9,024 nucleotides of DNA, from the NCBI GenBank assembly GCA_021442545.1, contig JABUSX010000437.1, positions 1 through 9,024 of the forward strand. The letters are read 5' to 3'. The notes under the pieces are model-generated. The model was given only the letters and a program-made list of their open reading frames with translations, had not been told where the DNA came from and did no database searches. How positions within the stretch are numbered: the first letter of the stretch is position 1; each line of letters begins with the position of its first letter. The stretch comes from Eubacterium sp. GTDB taxonomy: Bacteria > Bacillota > Clostridia > Lachnospirales > Lachnospiraceae. This document shows, in pieces, positions 6,041-9,024 of this stretch. Made by a program: the position numbers and the translations under genes.

Positions 6041-6523
6041 ATGATCGCTCTTCAAATCGAAAACATAAAAAACTTCATGGATAAACTGCTGTTAAAACCC
6101 GTCTTCGATCACTATCGGGTCTCCGAAGCCACGATCACGACCTTTACGACCTTTACCGTCGACGGACTCCTTCACCCTGAGTTTTATGATCCGGAAACGA
6201 TCTCCCCCTCCGAAGAAACACAGGTTTCCTGGGAAAGCATCCGTTCTTTCTGTCTTTCGATCTTCCGGGGAAAAAAGCTTCCGCTGGCCTTCCGGTTTGT
6301 TTTTCAGCTGCCGAACGCAGACCTGCCCGGCTTTCTTGACGAGAACGGACTTATGATCGACCCGGCAGATGTCTTCGGTTTGTACCTGAACATACAGTAC
6401 CGGAACAATACCCTTACGCTTACAACCGGATCATCCCAGCACGTTTTCCCCGGAAACAGGGAACTGGATCACGCCTGGGATCAGCATATACGGGACTTTC
6501 TGACCCGGGAGGAACTGGACTGA
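6041..6523 (+). CDS. DUF5721 family protein, function unknown
   Basis: This 160-residue soluble protein resembles, from memory, the DUF5721 family found mainly in Lachnospiraceae. Family-like landmarks are the N-terminus MIALQIENIKNFMDKLL, the Thr/Phe-rich TTFTTFTVDG at 33-42, FCLSIFRGKKLP at 70-81, DPADVFGLYLNIQY at 107-120, a TTGSS turn near 128-132, and DHAWDQ near 143-148. No catalytic motif, signal peptide or membrane segment is visible. The ATG has a modest SD (GTGGGG) about 7 nt upstream. It is monocistronic, with its own promoter, and converges on aroK across repeated DNA. No clear terminator follows it. The family has no assigned role that I know of. Confidence 0.75.
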   Translation: MIALQIENIKNFMDKLLLKPVFDHYRVSEATITTFTTFTVDGLLHPEFYDPETISPSEETQVSWESIRSFCLSIFRGKKLPLAFRFVFQLPNADLPGFLDENGLMIDPADVFGLYLNIQYRNNTLTLTTGSSQHVFPGNRELDHAWDQHIRDFLTREELD

Positions 6524-6566
6524 TCACCGAAAATGCTCTTCTGAAACCTCAGGGAAGCCTCCGTCA

Positions 6567-6680
6567 TTTTTTCCGCAGCGTACAGGACAACGCTGCCTCT
6601 GCTGCTTTCTCTGAGTTATACAGAACAACGCTGCTCTTGTCACTTTTTCTGAAGTACACGGAACGGCGCTGCCTCTGTTA
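6567..6680. repeat. Three degenerate 38-bp tandem repeats ending on the aroK stop
   Basis: Units are 6567-6604, 6605-6642 and 6643-6680. By hand alignment they share about 24-27 of 38 positions pairwise, with a common core ACNNCGCTGC and a T-rich start. The last unit ends exactly on the TTA that is the aroK stop codon on the minus strand. A weaker partial match continues into the aroK 3' end (about 6681-6701), and another decayed piece may precede 6567. Unit 1 holds a 6-bp inverted repeat, GCAGCG 6575-6580 with CGCTGC 6591-6596. The units are neither coding in a shared frame (38 is not divisible by 3) nor terminator-like. Confidence 0.75.
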
Positions 6681-7187
6681 TTTATTTTGAAAAATCCGGA
6701 ATATTTCTTCTCCGATATCCATTATGGTCTTTCCGTCTGTGCGGATCGTCAGGTCCGCCGCCGCTTCATAATCTTCTTCCCGGATCATCATCATCCTGCG
6801 GATCTCCTCCGGATTCATCTTTCCTTCAAGAAGCGGACGATGTCTCTCGTTTTTTATCCGTTCATAGATCGTTTTCGGCTCGGCTGTCAGATACACGATC
6901 GTTCCGGTCTTCTTCATGATCTCCACGTTTCTTTTTCGAAGCGGAACGCCGCCTCCGCAGGAAACGACCGCATTATCCCGGCCGGCAGCCTTCAGAAGCA
7001 GCATGGATTCTTTTTCCCGAAAATATTCTTCGCCCCTTGTATTAAAAATTTCCGGGATCGTCATGCCGCAGTCCGCTTCGATCTCCTTATCCGTTTCGAT
7101 AAACGGATATTCATTTACCCTTGCCAGATATTTTCCTACGCTTGTTTTTCCGGATCCCATAAATCCGATCAGGTAAATATTATTCAT
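6678..7187 (-). CDS. aroK: Shikimate kinase AroK
   Basis: AroK phosphorylates shikimate at the 3-hydroxyl using ATP, the fifth step toward chorismate and the aromatic amino acids. The 169 residues form a standard NMP-kinase-like P-loop protein. They show the Walker A GFMGSGKTS at 8-16, shikimate-site D33 and R57 (YFREKE), the CGGGVPLR loop at 77-84 with the GGG that positions shikimate, the lid arginine R117 in HRPLL, and R136 with REEDYE. The acid usually written as the first Asp of D-x-D is Glu31 here (ETD), a conservative change. The ATG at 7187 has an AAGAAG-type SD. The stop codon coincides with the end of a 38-bp repeat. Length is normal, so the enzyme should be active. Confidence 0.95.
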   Translation of the reverse strand: MNNIYLIGFMGSGKTSVGKYLARVNEYPFIETDKEIEADCGMTIPEIFNTRGEEYFREKESMLLLKAAGRDNAVVSCGGGVPLRKRNVEIMKKTGTIVYLTAEPKTIYERIKNERHRPLLEGKMNPEEIRRMMMIREEDYEAAADLTIRTDGKTIMDIGEEIFRIFQNK

Positions 7188-7320
7188 AATTACTTCTTTC
7201 TTCCGATATCGGTATGACTCGGCAGCGGCTTTCCTGTTTACGAATGATGGACTCCTTTTTCAGAAATCCTGTTTCTTTTTCTGTCCCGCTGCTCTTACAG
7301 CTGTCTTTTAAAAAGAACAA
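7188..7320. other. Intergenic region upstream of aroK
   Basis: Between aroK and the htpG terminator I see no convincing promoter for aroK and no gene. An AAGGAG at about 7250 on the minus strand is followed only by ATC/ATT codons, not by a usual start. aroK may therefore depend on a weak promoter here or on readthrough from htpG. Confidence 0.35.
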
Positions 7321-7359
7321 GGGACATGAACTTCTGTATATGCATCCTGTTCATGTCCC
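7313..7359 (-). terminator. Intrinsic terminator downstream of htpG
   Basis: Read on the minus strand, GGGACATGAAC (7359-7349) pairs perfectly, 11 bp, with GTTCATGTCCC (7331-7321) around a 17-nt loop. It is followed by the T-rich TTGTTCTTTTT. It lies 16 bases after the htpG stop. A G-poor T-rich flank on the other side makes weak action on plus-strand transcripts possible. Confidence 0.8.
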
Positions 7360-7374
7360 CTGTTTCTGTTGTAA

Positions 7375-9024
7375 TCAGGCTTTGGCCTTTGCCAGTTCCT
7401 TCATGATCTCGTTGCTGCGGGAGATGAAGCGCGTCATCTCTTCCGGATTCAGAGCCCTGTTGCTGAGAGTAGCCAGATCATAGAGCTGTTCCACGAAAAG
7501 ATTTACCTTCTTCGAGCGGCGGTGCTCATATACATATTTCACAAGCTCATTCTTCGCGTTCAAGGTCAGCGTTTCATCCATCGGGAACATGCCCGCATCC
7601 ATGCCGTTCATGCTGTACATCTTCATCATGTCGCTCATGCGGCGGCTTTCCTCGGAAAGCGTAATAATGGAGGAGATATTCTCATCCTTCAGGTTTTCCA
7701 CCTTCACATTCAGACTGTCTTTGCCGAGCACCTTGCGGAAAAGCTTCTCCACCGCTTCCTGTTCCTTTTTCAGTCCTTCGCTGTCTTCCTTCATTTCGGA
7801 AGTCAGGTCCGAATCGATCCGCATGAAACGCAGATCCTCTCGTTTCATCTCAACACGGGAGAGGAACGGCTGGTCGATCGAATGCTCAAGGATCACGGCG
7901 TTGAGCCCTTCCGCACGGAACATATTGATGTACTGACTCTGCTGGGCTTTGTCCGTTACATAATAGACCGTCTCCTTCTCAGGCTCTTTGTCTTCTTCCT
8001 CATCTGATTCGGCATCCACGACTTCCGCATCCACGACCTCTGCGTCTCCGGCTTCTTCAGCCTTTTCCTCACCGGAAGCAGAATCCGTTCCCGGTTCGTC
8101 ACCAGACTTTTCAGCATCTGCCGCTTCTGCAGAATCCTCTTCTGTCTCCTTCTGGGCTTTCAGATATTCTTCCAGCGTCAGGAATTTCCCGTCAAGGTCC
8201 TCATACAGAATGAAATCCATCATCCGGCCGGAGAACTTATCGTCCTTCAGGCAGCCGAACTTGATGAAGGGGCTGATGTCGTTCCAGTACTTCTCGTAGT
8301 TCTCCCTGTCGGTCTTGTACATGCCGGAAAGCTTGTCTGCGACCTTTTTGGAAATGTAATTTGAAATTTTTTCAACAAAACCGTCATTCTGAAGTGCGCT
8401 CCGCGAAACGTTCAGCGGCAGATCCGGGCAGTCGATCACGCCCTTCAGCAGCATCAGATATTCGGGAATCACTTCCTTGATATTGTCGGCAATAAAGACC
8501 TGGTTGTTGTACAGCTTGATCTTTCCTTCGATCGAATCGTATTCCGTATTGATCCGCGGGAAATACAGGATACCTTTCAGGTTGAAGGGATAATCCATAT
8601 TCAGGTGGATCCAGAACAAAGGCTCCTTATAATCCAGGAATACGTGGCGGTAGAATTCCTTATACTCATCCTCCGTGCATTCCGAAGGCTGCTTCGTCCA
8701 GAGCGGATGAATATCGTTGACCGGAACCGGACGTTTGCGTATCTTCACCTGATTCTTTTCGGGAGAGGTCTCCACCTGCTCCGTATTTCCGTCCTCGTCC
8801 GTCTTCTCCTCAAACTTTGCATCCTCATGAATGTGTTCGATCACTTCATCGTCATCCCTGAGATCCGCTTCATCGATGGTCTCGGTTCCCGGATCCGCAC
8901 CCTCCTTTTTCAGGAAGATCTCCACCGGCATGAAGGAACAGTATTTTTCCAGTGTTTCACGGACCTTATATTCATTTGCATATTCCAGGCTGTCCTCATT
9001 CAGATGCAGCGTGATCGTCGTTCC
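7375..9024 (-). CDS. htpG: Chaperone HtpG (Hsp90), 3' part
   Basis: This is the cytoplasmic ATP-driven Hsp90 chaperone. The gene runs off the right edge: 549 residues are visible and the N-terminal ATPase domain is missing except its last strand (GTTITLHL at visible residues 1-8) and the following helix to KYCSFMPVEI. The ATG at 8931 is internal (Met32 of the visible part), not the start. The middle domain follows with PLWTK at about 107-111, EEYKEFY-type and FWIHLNMDYPFNLKGILYFP segments, and the client/ATP-loop motif LPLNVSRSALQ at 202-212. The dimerisation domain then continues to the TGA. Two acidic low-complexity stretches stand out: visible residues about 41-100, between the N and middle domains, and about 292-350, inside the middle domain. 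Both are in frame. Its own terminator follows. Confidence 0.95.
   Translation of the reverse strand, partial: GTTITLHLNEDSLEYANEYKVRETLEKYCSFMPVEIFLKKEGADPGTETIDEADLRDDDEVIEHIHEDAKFEEKTDEDGNTEQVETSPEKNQVKIRKRPVPVNDIHPLWTKQPSECTEDEYKEFYRHVFLDYKEPLFWIHLNMDYPFNLKGILYFPRINTEYDSIEGKIKLYNNQVFIADNIKEVIPEYLMLLKGVIDCPDLPLNVSRSALQNDGFVEKISNYISKKVADKLSGMYKTDRENYEKYWNDISPFIKFGCLKDDKFSGRMMDFILYEDLDGKFLTLEEYLKAQKETEEDSAEAADAEKSGDEPGTDSASGEEKAEEAGDAEVVDAEVVDAESDEEEDKEPEKETVYYVTDKAQQSQYINMFRAEGLNAVILEHSIDQPFLSRVEMKREDLRFMRIDSDLTSEMKEDSEGLKKEQEAVEKLFRKVLGKDSLNVKVENLKDENISSIITLSEESRRMSDMMKMYSMNGMDAGMFPMDETLTLNAKNELVKYVYEHRRSKKVNLFVEQLYDLATLSNRALNPEEMTRFISRSNEIMKELAKAKA
7972..8151 (-). other. Acidic low-complexity insertion within HtpG middle domain
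   Basis: About 60 codons rich in Glu, Asp, Ala and Ser lie between EEYLKAQ and TVYYVTD, two segments that are almost adjacent in E. coli HtpG and yeast Hsp90. The stretch contains AEVVDAEVVDAE, encoded by a 15-bp direct repeat (plus strand 8014-8028 and 8029-8043, two mismatches), which suggests growth by duplication. It should be a disordered, negatively charged surface loop. Confidence 0.75.
8725..8904 (-). other. Charged linker between N and middle domains of HtpG
   Basis: About 60 codons, rich in Asp and Glu, separate the end of the N domain (FMPVEIFLKK) from the first middle-domain motif (HPLWTK). E. coli HtpG has a short join here, while eukaryotic cytosolic Hsp90 has a charged linker at the same place. 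My recollection is that related Lachnospiraceae HtpG proteins also have it, so it is probably a lineage trait. Confidence 0.65.

Noticed and set aside
6524..6572. Terminator of the DUF5721 gene ending in TTTTTT at 6567-6572
   Set aside because: The only stem upstream is short, bulged and 8 nt or more from the T run, so I could not support it.
6567..6680. CRISPR array
   Set aside because: The 38-bp units are contiguous and degenerate with no spacers, and no cas genes are near.

Overview
The window looks like a chromosomal housekeeping segment of a Firmicute in the class Clostridia, most likely family Lachnospiraceae. The reasons are the clustered pyrC-pyrF-pyrK-pyrD genes with a B-type (two-subunit, NAD-dependent) dihydroorotate dehydrogenase, strong Shine-Dalgarno (SD) sites, sigma-A type promoters with 17-nt spacers, an HtpG of the clostridial type, and a plus-strand protein that I recognise as the Lachnospiraceae-typical DUF5721 family. 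Base composition is balanced by eye. I see no transposase, phage gene, tRNA, rRNA or CRISPR array.

Layout. (1) 1-186 is an A+T-rich non-coding edge downstream of pyrD. (2) 187-4323, minus strand, is a pyrimidine operon transcribed right to left: pyrC (dihydroorotase), pyrF (OMP decarboxylase), pyrK (electron-transfer subunit) and pyrD (catalytic subunit). It starts from a promoter at 4350-4378 with a leader of only about 20 nt, so there is no room for a PyrR-type attenuator behind that promoter. A purine-rich (CAGAAAAA)n array fills the pyrC-pyrF spacer. (3) 4436-4886, plus strand, is a cold-shock protein gene with a strong promoter, a leader of about 145 nt with competing pairings, and a clear terminator. 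(4) 4996-5930, minus strand, is a two-gene unit (small single-pass membrane protein, then GNAT acetyltransferase) that probably shares the csp terminator. (5) 5937-6523, plus strand, is the DUF5721 gene, read from a promoter whose -35 box lies 6 bp from the -35 box of the divergent unit. (6) 6567-6680 holds three degenerate 38-bp tandem repeats, the last ending exactly on the aroK stop codon. (7) 6678-9024, minus strand, holds aroK (shikimate kinase) and the 3' part of htpG (Hsp90), which has its own terminator and runs off the right edge.

Functionally, PyrC makes dihydroorotate, PyrD/PyrK oxidises it to orotate and PyrF makes UMP from OMP. pyrE, which supplies OMP, is not in view. Csp and HtpG are stress or folding factors and AroK serves aromatic amino-acid synthesis. 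I did not find a convincing new multi-gene system. The signals most worth a second look are non-coding or low-complexity: the csp leader, the 38-bp repeats at the aroK end, the purine array inside the pyr operon, and two acidic insertions in HtpG.
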